DNA of 64,000 bases. It comes from Polyangiaceae bacterium. GTDB lineage: Bacteria > Myxococcota_A > Polyangia > Polyangiales > Polyangiaceae. Below, piece after piece: positions 42,327-53,944 of this stretch (positions are counted from its first letter, which is position 1; each line of letters starts with the position of its first letter). The position numbers and the translations under genes were made by a program. Below the pieces are notes generated by a model, which was not told the DNA's origin, ran no database searches, and saw only the letters and a list, made by a program, of their open reading frames with translations. The stretch spans positions 1-64,000 of the forward strand of contig WQYX01000017.1 of the NCBI GenBank assembly GCA_009781005.1, given 5' to 3'.

Positions 42327-43286
42327 ATGCTTCGTATCTTAAGAATATCGTCTCGGATTAGTATTCGTGTTGTTGGTTTTGCGCTCGTGGCGCTCGCCGC
42401 GAGCAGCAGCGGTGGCTGCGGAGGAGGAGGCGGCGGGGGAGCTGGCTCAACGCAGATCACGGGCAGCATCGGTTGCGACGACGGCGGAGGCACGTCACCT
42501 GGAACAACCTCAAGTGGCATCGCCGCAGGAACCGCTACGAGCAAGTCACTGACGGTCAACGGGCAAAATCGTACGTACGTGCTCTACACACCGAGCACCT
42601 ACGACGGGAAAACGCCCTTTCCGGTCATTCTCGCTTTCCACGGCGACGGCGGTGATGGCGCAAGCCTGCGCGCTTGGTTCAACCTGGAGCCCACGGTGGC
42701 CGAGCAGGCAATTATCGTTTACCCCGACGGAATCAATGGAACGTGGGATATCGATGATATCGCTGGGCTCACCAACGACGTTGCATTCGTGGATGCCATC
42801 CTTGCTGATTTGAATAGCAACATGTGCATTGCTCAGCAGCGGCTCTACGCAACAGGCATCTCGCGCGGCGCGTATTTCACCAACCAGATGGTCTGCCGGA
42901 GCAAGAACACGTGGAGAGCCATCGTGACCCACGCGGGCGGCGGCCCGTATTCAGCGATCGATGCGGACGAATACGATTCGAAGGGCAACTTAAAGTGCAC
43001 AAACCAACCGCTCGCTGCGCTTCAAGTGCATGGCGACGCGGATGACGGTGTGGCTGTAAGCGAGGGGATGAAATCGCGGAGTTTCTGGTGCGATGTCAAC
43101 GGTTGCCAGGGCTGCACGTCGGAGTGGAAAGCCTCCCCGGATCCCACTCAGCCCGTGAGCCCCTCGCCATGCATGACCTACGCGGGGTGCTCAAAGCCTG
43201 AAGTATGGTGTGAAATTCCCGGCCTCGGACACACGTTCTGGGACCAGGCCCCACAAGTCACTTGGGGTTTCTTCTCGCAGAACTAA
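42327..43286 (+). CDS. Secreted PHB depolymerase/feruloyl esterase-like hydrolase (lipoprotein)
   Basis: 319 aa, 18 bp after the export gene. The N-terminal signal ends SSSGGC followed by a long glycine run. The alpha/beta hydrolase core has VILAFHGDGGDG (oxyanion region), GISRGAYFTN with the nucleophile Ser, QVHGDADDGV with the Asp and PGLGHTFWDQ with the His, plus several cysteines. Related enzymes are LpqC-type esterases that remove acyl or feruloyl groups or cleave polyesters. It may trim acyl groups from the exported polymer. Its TAA stop is the target duplication of element B2, so the C-terminus ends exactly at the insertion. Confidence 0.85.
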   Translation: MLRILRISSRISIRVVGFALVALAASSSGGCGGGGGGGAGSTQITGSIGCDDGGGTSPGTTSSGIAAGTATSKSLTVNGQNRTYVLYTPSTYDGKTPFPVILAFHGDGGDGASLRAWFNLEPTVAEQAIIVYPDGINGTWDIDDIAGLTNDVAFVDAILADLNSNMCIAQQRLYATGISRGAYFTNQMVCRSKNTWRAIVTHAGGGPYSAIDADEYDSKGNLKCTNQPLAALQVHGDADDGVAVSEGMKSRSFWCDVNGCQGCTSEWKASPDPTQPVSPSPCMTYAGCSKPEVWCEIPGLGHTFWDQAPQVTWGFFSQN

Positions 43287-43429
43287 GAGCGTGTTCTACA
43301 GCCGTTGCGAGCGAATCGAGGCTAGGGCGGAGCGCGAGCACCGGGCGGAACAGGCGTTGATGCCTTTGAGCACGGAGCGCAGCGCCCAACCGACGCATCG
43401 ATTCGCGCAGCAGGCTGCCCTACACGCTC
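43287..43429. mobile_element. Family B MITE-like element B2
   Basis: 143 bp with terminal inverted repeats GAGCGTGTTCTACAGCC and GGCTGCCCTACACGCTC, flanked by TAA on both sides (43284-43286 and 43430-43432), a TNA target duplication. It is the uninterrupted version of B1 and shows the CTAG into which element A2 inserted there. No coding capacity. Confidence 0.85.
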
Positions 43430-43441
43430 TAAGTAGCCCTC

Positions 43442-44947
43442 TTAATGACGGGCGGAGGAGATAGGCAAGAGAATACGAAACGAGGTGCCGCCGCCGTCGC
43501 GCGGTTCGCACGAGATGGAACCGCCGTGCGCCTCGACGATCTGGCGTGTGATGGCAAGACCAAGACCCGTGCCTTCGCCCTTCGTGGAGAAAAATGGATC
43601 GAAGATACGCGAGCGCACGTCGTCGGGGATGCCGCTTCCGCGATCCTCCACCCGAGCGACGACGCTCATGCCCTCGGCATTCACGGAGACATCGACACGT
43701 CCGCCGTCGGGCATGGCCTCGCGCGCGTTGCGGAGCACGTTGAGCAACGCTTGCCGGATCTGTCCTTCGTCGAAGAGCGCAGGCGGAACGACAACGCCAA
43801 TCTCGAGCGCGATTTCGAGCCCTGCGCGCTCCATCTCGGGCTTGGCGAACGCGACGATCTCGCGAATAGCACTCGCGAGATCATCGGCCTCCATACGAGG
43901 CTGAGGAAGGCGTGCAACACGCAAGTATTCCTCTGACAGGTGCTCGAGCCGCTGCACTTCGCGCGTGATCGAGCCAAGGAGAGCCTTCGCTTCGGCGGCG
44001 ACGTTACTGGCCCCGAGCTCTTCTTCGAGCAGCTCGATGTTGAGCCCGATCGACGACAAAGGATTGCGGATCTCGTGCGTGACGTGTGCAGCCATCTTGC
44101 CAATCGCCGCGAGCCGCTCGTTGGCAACGGCGCGGCTCTGCGCGCGGCCAACGGCGGACACCATTCGCTCGAAGGCAGCGGCGAGCTGACCAATCTCGTC
44201 ATCGCTCTCCGTCACGGGCTTCGGAGTCAGATCTCCACGCGCAACGGCCTGTGCGCGTTCGGTCACGCGCTCGAGCGGTCCCAGGATCCGCCGCGTATGC
44301 ACCGCAACACCAATGCCGACCGCGAGAGTGAGTGCTGCAAGCAGCGCGAGCTGGAGGATGGCTCGACGCTCGCGCGCGCGTGTTGCCGAAGACAGATCGA
44401 CCATCGCGCGATCGACGTGCTCGGTGAGAACACGCAGGCGCTTCTCACCATCGTGTTCCATCGCGCCGAGCTGCAAGAGTTCGCGATTGACCGCATCGCG
44501 GTCGCCTGCATCCAGATCGGAGAAGAGTCGATCGATGGAGCCTCTATCGGAGGCAAAGGACGCTTGCACCGCGTCGAGCTCGCCAATCAAATCGAGCGCG
44601 AGTCTCTTGGTCGCATCGTCACCAACGCTGCGGAGGTTCGTCATGGCCGCGCGCGATTCATCGAGCGTGACACGCCGCACGCTCGACAGCGTCTCGAGCA
44701 CGACACGCATCGACAGCGGGTTCTTTTCATCCGGGATGCCGTCGACGAGTGCAGCCAGCGTCGACTGCACGGCACGGAGCTGGCCAATCTTGAGCGCAAC
44801 GGGGACGTAACCCTTGGCGAGCTCGTCGCTGTCGTCGGCCGTACGCTTGAGTGACAGGGCCGAGTAACCGGCGGTGATCGCGAACGCGAGCAACGTGACG
44901 GCGAACGACGCGAGGATGCGCGCGGCAACGGTGCGCCGAGGCTTCAT
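43442..44947 (-). CDS. Orphan sensor histidine kinase
   Basis: 501 aa from 44947. Two membrane helices (about 11-30 and 195-215) bracket a helical periplasmic domain. A HAMP domain follows (RILGPLERVTERAQAVARGD), then the HisKA box with HVTHEIRNPLSSIGLN and the catalytic domain with NVLRNAREAMPDGG (N box), DRGSGIPDDV, FDPFFSTKGEGTGLGLAI and DGGGTSFRILLP. No response regulator is adjacent. Its start overlaps the stop of the Fe-S protein gene by 4 bp. Confidence 0.92.
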   Translation of the reverse strand: MKPRRTVAARILASFAVTLLAFAITAGYSALSLKRTADDSDELAKGYVPVALKIGQLRAVQSTLAALVDGIPDEKNPLSMRVVLETLSSVRRVTLDESRAAMTNLRSVGDDATKRLALDLIGELDAVQASFASDRGSIDRLFSDLDAGDRDAVNRELLQLGAMEHDGEKRLRVLTEHVDRAMVDLSSATRARERRAILQLALLAALTLAVGIGVAVHTRRILGPLERVTERAQAVARGDLTPKPVTESDDEIGQLAAAFERMVSAVGRAQSRAVANERLAAIGKMAAHVTHEIRNPLSSIGLNIELLEEELGASNVAAEAKALLGSITREVQRLEHLSEEYLRVARLPQPRMEADDLASAIREIVAFAKPEMERAGLEIALEIGVVVPPALFDEGQIRQALLNVLRNAREAMPDGGRVDVSVNAEGMSVVARVEDRGSGIPDDVRSRIFDPFFSTKGEGTGLGLAITRQIVEAHGGSISCEPRDGGGTSFRILLPISSARH

Positions 44948-45534
44948 TGCACACCGAGCGCGCGCGCGATGACGGTGACGAGATCGATCGTCCTCGCACC
45001 CTGCTTGCGAAAGCTTCGCGCGCTCGAGGCGCATGCCGTGACCACCATCCCGCCGCCCTGCGCAGCGTGATCGGCAAGGCGTGAAGCGGTCATGGCCTTT
45101 GACACGTCGGGCATCGTCACAGGTAAGAGGCCACCCGCGCCGGAACATCGTGCATCCCTGTCACGTCGCGCGAACTCGTCGGGTGGGCGACCGAGTGCAC
45201 GCGCGAGCAACGCGCGCGGACTGACTTCGGCAAGATCGCCGAGCCTTCGTGCATTTTCGCCGAGCACGCTCGCGCGTTCTGCGAAGCGCTCGATGGTGCG
45301 GATCGCGGCACCCGGCGCGACCCCCGCGGAGACGAGAGCGCTTCGCGCTTCGAAGAGCGTGGACGTCACGTCGTTCCTCTTGCCCCACGGCGTGATCGTC
45401 TCGCGAGGCTCGGCGTTCGATACGGGGCATGCGCTCCGACACAACGTCGGACAGAACACGCAGCGCTCGAGTGCTTCTCTATGCGCCTCGAGTGTGGGAA
45501 GGCGACGGAGAGCGCGCTCGTCAGGTCGGGCCAC
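44944..45534 (-). CDS. Short (Fe-S)-binding protein with CCG-like half
   Basis: 196 aa. The N-terminus has CVFCPTLCRSACPVSN, a ferredoxin-like cluster-binding set, and the C-terminus has CSGAGGLLPVTMPDVS and VVTACASSARSF, resembling the second CCG domain of GlcF/HdrD/LutA-type oxidoreductase subunits, with Ser in place of one Cys of the CCGAGG motif. Typical relatives are about twice as long, so this is either a reduced form or an internal deletion. It sits between the FHA gene (3 bp) and the histidine kinase (4-bp overlap), suggesting a redox-sensing role, which is my inference. Confidence 0.65.
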   Translation of the reverse strand: MARPDERALRRLPTLEAHREALERCVFCPTLCRSACPVSNAEPRETITPWGKRNDVTSTLFEARSALVSAGVAPGAAIRTIERFAERASVLGENARRLGDLAEVSPRALLARALGRPPDEFARRDRDARCSGAGGLLPVTMPDVSKAMTASRLADHAAQGGGMVVTACASSARSFRKQGARTIDLVTVIARALGVQ

Positions 45535-45537
45535 GAT

Positions 45538-46395
45538 CTAGCGATATGTGAAACGTAAATCGTGATCGCAAATGCGGAAAACGTCGCCCTCGGCGATCTG
45601 CTTTCGCGCAATGCGCTGACCGTTGTACTCGACGCCGTTGGTCGATCCCATATCGACGATGAAATAAACGCCATTCTGATATTCGATCATGGCGTGTTGG
45701 CGCGACACGTTGGGGTCCTTCAAGGTCAAATCGCTCGACTGCTTGCCGCGACCGATGACGAATCGATCCTTGTTCACGCCGAATTTATCGCCGTGGTAGA
45801 TGATGCTGAGCGGCGCGTTCGTGGGCGCTGGTACGCCGAGATTCGCGCCGTTGTTGTATCCGCTCGTTGCTGGGTTCGGCGGCATGACCGCCGGCGGCAT
45901 GACCATACGACCGCCAGCCGGAGCTTGTGGAGGAGCGCCGAGCCGCGGCGCCTGCGGCGGAGATGGCGGGCGAGCAGGTGAACCGAGCGGCGATGTGACC
46001 GGGCGCACGGGTTGACCACCGGCGCCGCCCGCGGAAGTGCGCGGAGGAGGCGCAGGCAAACCGCCACCACGCGGAGGCGGAGGCGGAAGAGCGCCTGTAT
46101 TACGCAAGGTTGCCGCGCGCGCGGGAGACGGAGGCACGGGCGCGGGCGGCGACGGCACGTCCGCGGGTCCACCTGCGCCACCTGCACTCGCGCCGCCGCC
46201 AGACTCCGCGCTTCGCGCGGCCGTAACCGGCGGACGTCCGGTTTGACCGCGCTGACGCGCATACTGCTTCATCGCCTCGTTGACGAGGTAGTCGACACTG
46301 CATTCGAGCTCGCGCGCCATCAGCTCGAACGTTTCCCAGAGCATGTCCCGGCATTGAAACGTTCGGGGGCTCTTCTTGTTGGGATCCGAGCTCAT
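45538..46395 (-). CDS. FHA-domain protein with a ribbon-helix-helix-like N-terminus
   Basis: 285 aa from 46395. Residues about 10-50 (RTFQCRDMLWETFELMAREL, then CSVDYLVNEAMKQYAR) look like a ribbon-helix-helix DNA-binding unit. A Pro/Ala/Gly-rich linker covers about 55-200. The C-terminal FHA domain has RFVIGRGKQSSDLTL, NVSRQHAMIEY and DMGSTNGVEYNGQRI, the phosphothreonine-binding residues. FHA domains read Ser/Thr kinase output, so a phospho-controlled DNA-binding protein is plausible. First gene of a three-gene operon with the Fe-S protein and the histidine kinase. Confidence 0.82.
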   Translation of the reverse strand: MSSDPNKKSPRTFQCRDMLWETFELMARELECSVDYLVNEAMKQYARQRGQTGRPPVTAARSAESGGGASAGGAGGPADVPSPPAPVPPSPARAATLRNTGALPPPPPRGGGLPAPPPRTSAGGAGGQPVRPVTSPLGSPARPPSPPQAPRLGAPPQAPAGGRMVMPPAVMPPNPATSGYNNGANLGVPAPTNAPLSIIYHGDKFGVNKDRFVIGRGKQSSDLTLKDPNVSRQHAMIEYQNGVYFIVDMGSTNGVEYNGQRIARKQIAEGDVFRICDHDLRFTYR

Positions 46396-46496
46396 GATCG
46401 ATTTTGCCCTTATAACGCCAAATCGAAAAGTATTGCGAATCCGCCTCTCTGCAAAGCAATTCTTGCAAAGCACCCCAAAAACCCGGACACAGCCTC

Positions 46497-46738
46497 AGAG
46501 CGTGTTCGACAGCCTGCTGCGCGAAATCGATTCGGCTTCGATGGCGCCTTCGGCGCTGCCCGGCCGCCTACGGCGGGACCTCAGGTGGACGCTGCGGTGC
46601 CTGCGCACGTACGACAACAAGTACGCTTGCGCGGGCTCCTGACTTCGCGGTGCGACGGCGTGTGCGTGTGCTATTTGCACACGCACCTCGCGCTCCGCCC
46701 TAACCTCGATTCGCTCGCAACGGCTGTCGAACTCGCTC
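46497..46738. mobile_element. Family B element B3 (242 bp, longer interior)
   Basis: Begins GAGCGTGTTCGACAGCC and ends GGCTGTCGAACTCGCTC, with TCA to the left (46494-46496) and TAA to the right (46739-46741), both fitting TNA. The core shares GCGAGCGAATCGAGG with B1/B2 in inverse orientation but is about 100 bp longer, with hairpins such as GTGCGTGTGCTATTTGCACAC. Confidence 0.7.
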
Positions 46739-46821
46739 TAACGCCGTGGCCATCTTCTCTTCATGTCTTCATGAAGGCACGGACAGGAAAGGCGGCTCCG
46801 ATCCCCCTATTTGCACGAACG

Positions 46822-46848
46822 CTACTGCCGGAATACTTCCGGCAGTAG
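46822..46848. repeat. Family E palindrome, second copy
   Basis: Arms CTACTGCCGGAA and TTCCGGCAGTAG around TAC, followed by TGCGAA as in the copy at 31086-31118. Confidence 0.65.
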
Positions 46849-47029
46849 TGCGAATCCTCACTTATCCATCGACTTATCCATCGAACACCCATCTTCCTTG
46901 TCGCACTCCGAAGAGCGAATAGAGTTCCTTTCAGCACTCTCGATTGTACTCTTAGTGAGAGTACAATCTGTCCACGTTGTTGACCCAGACGCGCAAAACC
47001 CACTAAGTTTTGATGTAGGTCAACGTAGG

Positions 47030-49771
<2,742 letters not shown>

Positions 49772-49773
49772 CG

Positions 49774-49794
49774 ATGCGTGCATGATGCACGCAT
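49774..49794. terminator. Palindromic hairpin between convergent ftsK and kinase genes
   Basis: Perfect 10-bp arms, ATGCGTGCAT and ATGCACGCAT, around a single G. It lies 3 bp after the ftsK stop and before the end of the opposite-strand kinase gene. No T-tract is present, so it is at best a weak bidirectional terminator. Confidence 0.4.
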
Positions 49795-49849
49795 ACAATT
49801 CGTTCACGTCGCCGATCGGGTCAACGCCCACGTCAACGAACCACCAATC

Positions 49850-52800
49850 TCAAGCTCGCTCGAGAATATGGCGAAGCTCGGGGGGAACTTGGCCGTATGC
49901 TTCCGCGGCCGCCAAGAGACCTGCGTTCGATGACACGTGCGTCAGAAACTCTTTTGCGTACGGCGTCCCCGACAGACCGTGAACGCGTGTGACCAGCCGA
50001 GGCACGCCTCGCGCAATGGCTTCCTTCGCGGCGTCGATCCGACCGAGATCGGAACATGCATCATGCAACGCGAGGTACACGGGCGCTTCGTTGAGCAAGC
50101 TCGGTGAACCGTGTTCGAGAAGGTCCGCGGCTTCGGTCGCAAGCTCCATCGCACGTTCCGGATTTCCGCATCGTCGCTCGGCTTCGGCCCAGAGCCCGAT
50201 TGCGACCGGCGTGACGTCGAGCATCTTCGTCGCGCGGTAACCGCCGGCGGCCGTCTTGAGGAGCATGCGCGCCGGCTCGACCCCCACGCTGCGGCTACCG
50301 CTAAGTAATTCCGCGCCTCGATAAAAAAGCACTCCGAGCGATACGCGATCGTGCGGTACCCACCCGCCCGACGCGGCCGCGTCGGCGAACGCACGCGTGT
50401 CTCCGAGCAGCACGTCGATGGATGGATCGGAGCCGAACGCCGCCGCCCAGCAGAGCAAAATCATTTGGCCATGGCGCACCGTGCCCGGCGAACCTACGGC
50501 TTGGCCAAGCGCGATCCCGCCCTCGACGGCAACTCGCGCTTCTTCCTTGGCACCCATCGTGGTGAGCGCGAAGCCCACGTTGATCGTGAGCGTTGCCTCA
50601 CGTGTCTTCAAACCAGCCTCGGCGGCCGCGCGCGCCGAGCTCCGGCGCGCCTCGAGCGCGGCGCCAACGTCGCCGCGTGCCTGGTAGACGACGGCAAGCG
50701 TTTGCCACGCATCGACAGCAGCGCCTGAAATTCCGTGCCTCCGCGAGAGTTCGAGCAACGAATCGGCCCACTCCGCAGCCTTGTCGAGTTCGCCCGCGAA
50801 TGCGTACCGTGAAGCAAGCGCCGCGGCACTCCGAGCCTCTTCGTCGAAGAGTCGCGCCGCCTTCGCACGCGCGATGACGTCTTCGAGCGCCGAGCTCGTG
50901 TCGGGACCGCCGCCACACGCGTCCTCGTAGCGAGCGCGCGCACCCATGGCGCGCACCTCGCTCGCATCGTCGTAGATCGCTTCGTGCATCGCACGGACGG
51001 CCGTGTCGCGTTCGGCGGCGCGCGCATCGAGGCGAGACCATGCCTCGTCGAGAAGCTGTGCACGCGCGAACTGCGTCGGGTGGTCTTCGGCAAACGCGAG
51101 CGATTTGTCTGCGAGCTTCACGGCCTCGCCGAGCGCACTTGCGGCGAGCGCACGCCGAGCCGCTTTTTCTAGATGGTTTGCGGCTGTCACAGCCTCACCT
51201 CCGAGCTCGAGGTGGCGCGCTACGATCGCGTCGTCTTCACCCATCTTCGCGAGCCAGAGTCCTGCTCGCGCATGCAAGATTTTGAGCTCCTCATCACCCA
51301 GCGACGCATACGCGACGTCGTGCGTGAGCGCGTGTTTGAACGCCCACTCGCGCGTGTTCTTGAATCGCGACCCTGCTTGTTCGACGAGCAACTCCGCGCT
51401 CGTCAGCGCTCGCATGACGGCAGGTGCGTTCGAAACACCGAGCGCACCGAGCCCAGCGTCCCAAACCTCTATCCCGAAGACACTGAGCTTCGTCGCAGCG
51501 TCACGAACGTCCTCGTCGAGCGCATCGAGCGATGCCTGGATGGCAGCCTCGATGGTCGGGGCGCTCGCGGCGTCACGACCCTGCTGCGCAAGGCGCGCGA
51601 GTTCCTCAGCAAACAGCGGAGAGCCTGCGGCTTGTGCCGAGATCGATTCGACGAGCTCCGCGCCCTTTTCGCCCTGCGCCCTGTCGCCGAGGATCGCTTT
51701 GGCAATCGCGCGCACCGTTCGGCGCGCGAGCGGACGGAGTTCGATGCGCACGTGATCGCGACCTGAAAAACGCGCTGGATCATCACGGAAGAGCGTTGGC
51801 CGCGCGGTGATCATCACGAAGACCGAATGCCCCGCGGCACGCCCGAGAAGGTGATCGATCCACGCGAGGCTCTCGAGGTCCGCCCACTGCGCGTCTTCGA
51901 GAGAGATGACGAGGGGCCGCTCTTCGGCAACGCGAAGTGCCATGTCCGTAAGAAGCAGCCAGATCGCGTCGCGCGCCGCCCGAGCGTCCGTAGCCGCCGG
52001 CAGCGGTTCGTTCGCCACGAGTCTCGCGACGAGCTCCCGCGTTGCCGGACGGATGCCGTCGACGTGCGCCACGATGGCATCGATCGCGGCGACTGCGTCC
52101 GCGAGCTTGACGCCCTTCGACACACCGGAAAGGCCGCGCGCGATGTCCGCCATGATGCCGAGCGCGTGACTCTTCGCGAAGGACTCCGCACGCACGACGG
52201 CGATGTGCGGCGACGACGCGTGCGAACCGATGCGTGCAATCGCCTCACGGCGCAGACGCGTCTTGCCGATGCCGGGCGCGCCGCTGATCGTGACGACGAT
52301 GGGTGTCTTGTCTTCTTGACATCGCTCGTAGGCACTCACGATCTGTGACAGATCCGCTTCGCGGCCAACGAACGGCGAACCGCCCGCACCTTCCTTCTTG
52401 GCCGCGACCTGCGCGCCAACCACGGCGGTGCCGTCGGGACGGATGGAGAGCTCGAAACGACCGCGCGCGAGCTCGCTCGTCGTCGTGTCCGCAAGGACTT
52501 GTGCCTTGCTCGCGTCACGGGCCAACGCCGCTGCACGATCCACGACCTCACCGGTGGGACGGGTCCTGTCGATCCGCGTGCGCCCCGTGGCGACGCCAAC
52601 ACTGCATCCTGCGCGTGCGAGGCGTTGACCGAGATCGAGCGCGCGGGCGGCCTCGTCGCCGAGCGCCTTCTTCACGCCGAGGTGCGCGACAATCGCATCG
52701 CCGCCGAGCTCCGTGGCCTCGGCGCCGCGTGCACGAAGATGCGCGAGCAGACGCGCGCGCAGAGAACCCTTTGGCACGTGCGTCGCGAGGATGGAGGTGA

Positions 52801-53887
52801 CGAGCCTCGTACCTCCGGATTTCACCATGGAGGAGGCCGCGGGCCCGAGGCTCATCGGCGCAAGATCGGGTGGCTGCGTGCGCGTGGCGCTCGATGCCGT
52901 CGCGAGCTCACGTTCGATGGCGCGCAGGCGGAGCGCGACATCGGACGCGCGCGCGGGCCGGTCCTCCGGATGCGTCGCGAGCATGGCGCCCACGAGCTCG
53001 TCGAGATCCATGGGTGCGTCAGGAAAGATCTCGGTGAGTCGCGGCGCCGGCGTCGTGACGAGGCGCGCGAGAATGGCGATAGGTGTAGGCCCCACGTGCG
53101 GGGGACGACCGGCGATCATCTCGAAGAGCGTCGCGCCAAGCCCGTAGATGTCCGCGCGCGCGTCGACCTCGGTATCACCGCGTGCTTGCTCGGGCGCCAT
53201 GTACGCCGGCGTCCCGATGATCGCTCCGGTGCGCGTCAGGCGCGCGTCCTCGGCCGAGGCCACGCCGAAATCGACGAGCTTCGCCAACAGCGCCGCGCTC
53301 GATGGTCCCGGCGCGGATGGCTCGCCGTTGCCGGAGACGCTCACGCTACCGCTGCCGACCAGGAACACGTTCGATGGCTTGATGTCGCGATGCACGATCC
53401 CGACGCCGTGCGCATAAGCAAGCGCGTCGGCGACCTGCGCGCCGACCTCGACGGCTTGCGCGAGAGTAAGTGGCGCTCGCTTCTGACGCTGCGCGATGTC
53501 TTCGCCGTCGAGCCACTCCATCGCGACGTAGGGGTGACCTTCCTCGAGCTGCCCAAACGCCACGACGCGCACGATTCCCGGATGGCTAAGCCCAGCGAGG
53601 AGGCGCCCTTCGCGATCGAAGCGCGCCTCCTCGCTCGCGTCGACCCCGGGAATCGCGATGACTTTGAGTGCGACGGGCGCCCCCGTCACATGGTCGCGTG
53701 CACGATACACGATGCCGACACCGCCGCGCCCAACCTCGCGCTCGATGACGAAACGTCCTGCAAGAAGGCCCTGAAACGCGGCCAATACCACGGCGCGTGA
53801 GACTACAGGGGCACCGCTACGCGAACAACCGTAACTCGCACGCCGATTGCGTCCGACAGAAGTGCGTTGACCCGTTCGTTGACCCAT
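49850..53887 (-). CDS. Multidomain Ser/Thr kinase with AAA ATPase and TPR-like region (PknK-like)
   Basis: About 1345 aa. N-terminal kinase (about 45-300): VGRGGVGIVYRARD, VALKVI, GIVHRDIKPSNVFLV, LVDFGVASAED and APEQARGD. A segment about 365-500 looks like a worn nucleotide-cyclase-like fold (LGGDAIVAHLGVKKALGDEA, VVDRAAALARDAS). Then comes an AAA/STAND-type ATPase with GAPGIGKTRLRREAIARIG (about 532) and LVISLEDAQWAD. The C-terminal about 450 residues are helical TPR-like repeats. Such proteins integrate signals by ligand or partner binding on the repeats. ATG 53887 is a tentative start; GTG 53791 is an alternative, as neither has a clear Shine-Dalgarno. Confidence 0.88.
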   Translation of the reverse strand: MGQRTGQRTSVGRNRRASYGCSRSGAPVVSRAVVLAAFQGLLAGRFVIEREVGRGGVGIVYRARDHVTGAPVALKVIAIPGVDASEEARFDREGRLLAGLSHPGIVRVVAFGQLEEGHPYVAMEWLDGEDIAQRQKRAPLTLAQAVEVGAQVADALAYAHGVGIVHRDIKPSNVFLVGSGSVSVSGNGEPSAPGPSSAALLAKLVDFGVASAEDARLTRTGAIIGTPAYMAPEQARGDTEVDARADIYGLGATLFEMIAGRPPHVGPTPIAILARLVTTPAPRLTEIFPDAPMDLDELVGAMLATHPEDRPARASDVALRLRAIERELATASSATRTQPPDLAPMSLGPAASSMVKSGGTRLVTSILATHVPKGSLRARLLAHLRARGAEATELGGDAIVAHLGVKKALGDEAARALDLGQRLARAGCSVGVATGRTRIDRTRPTGEVVDRAAALARDASKAQVLADTTTSELARGRFELSIRPDGTAVVGAQVAAKKEGAGGSPFVGREADLSQIVSAYERCQEDKTPIVVTISGAPGIGKTRLRREAIARIGSHASSPHIAVVRAESFAKSHALGIMADIARGLSGVSKGVKLADAVAAIDAIVAHVDGIRPATRELVARLVANEPLPAATDARAARDAIWLLLTDMALRVAEERPLVISLEDAQWADLESLAWIDHLLGRAAGHSVFVMITARPTLFRDDPARFSGRDHVRIELRPLARRTVRAIAKAILGDRAQGEKGAELVESISAQAAGSPLFAEELARLAQQGRDAASAPTIEAAIQASLDALDEDVRDAATKLSVFGIEVWDAGLGALGVSNAPAVMRALTSAELLVEQAGSRFKNTREWAFKHALTHDVAYASLGDEELKILHARAGLWLAKMGEDDAIVARHLELGGEAVTAANHLEKAARRALAASALGEAVKLADKSLAFAEDHPTQFARAQLLDEAWSRLDARAAERDTAVRAMHEAIYDDASEVRAMGARARYEDACGGGPDTSSALEDVIARAKAARLFDEEARSAAALASRYAFAGELDKAAEWADSLLELSRRHGISGAAVDAWQTLAVVYQARGDVGAALEARRSSARAAAEAGLKTREATLTINVGFALTTMGAKEEARVAVEGGIALGQAVGSPGTVRHGQMILLCWAAAFGSDPSIDVLLGDTRAFADAAASGGWVPHDRVSLGVLFYRGAELLSGSRSVGVEPARMLLKTAAGGYRATKMLDVTPVAIGLWAEAERRCGNPERAMELATEAADLLEHGSPSLLNEAPVYLALHDACSDLGRIDAAKEAIARGVPRLVTRVHGLSGTPYAKEFLTHVSSNAGLLAAAEAYGQVPPELRHILERA

Positions 53888-53944
53888 CCACAACCGGCGT
53901 GACGTCGTCCACAGCGCGCGTCACGGGGAGAAGAGGCAGAGATC

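Larger units (their letters stand above)
46396..47029. other. Intergenic region between divergent FHA and ftsK genes
   Basis: Holds element B3 (46497-46738) and the family E palindrome (46822-46848). The remainder (46860-47029) shows no convincing domain-like coding sequence and should contain the ftsK promoter; I cannot assign one with confidence. Confidence 0.5.

Noticed and set aside
46811-47029. N-terminal extension of FtsK
   Set aside because: The extension would be encoded partly by the family E palindrome and lacks FtsK-like sequence; the ATG at 47030 or 47063 gives a normal N-terminus before the membrane helices.
52499-53800. A 433-codon plus-strand open frame opposite the multidomain kinase
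   Set aside because: The minus strand has all kinase motifs; the plus frame is Arg/His-rich shadow sequence.
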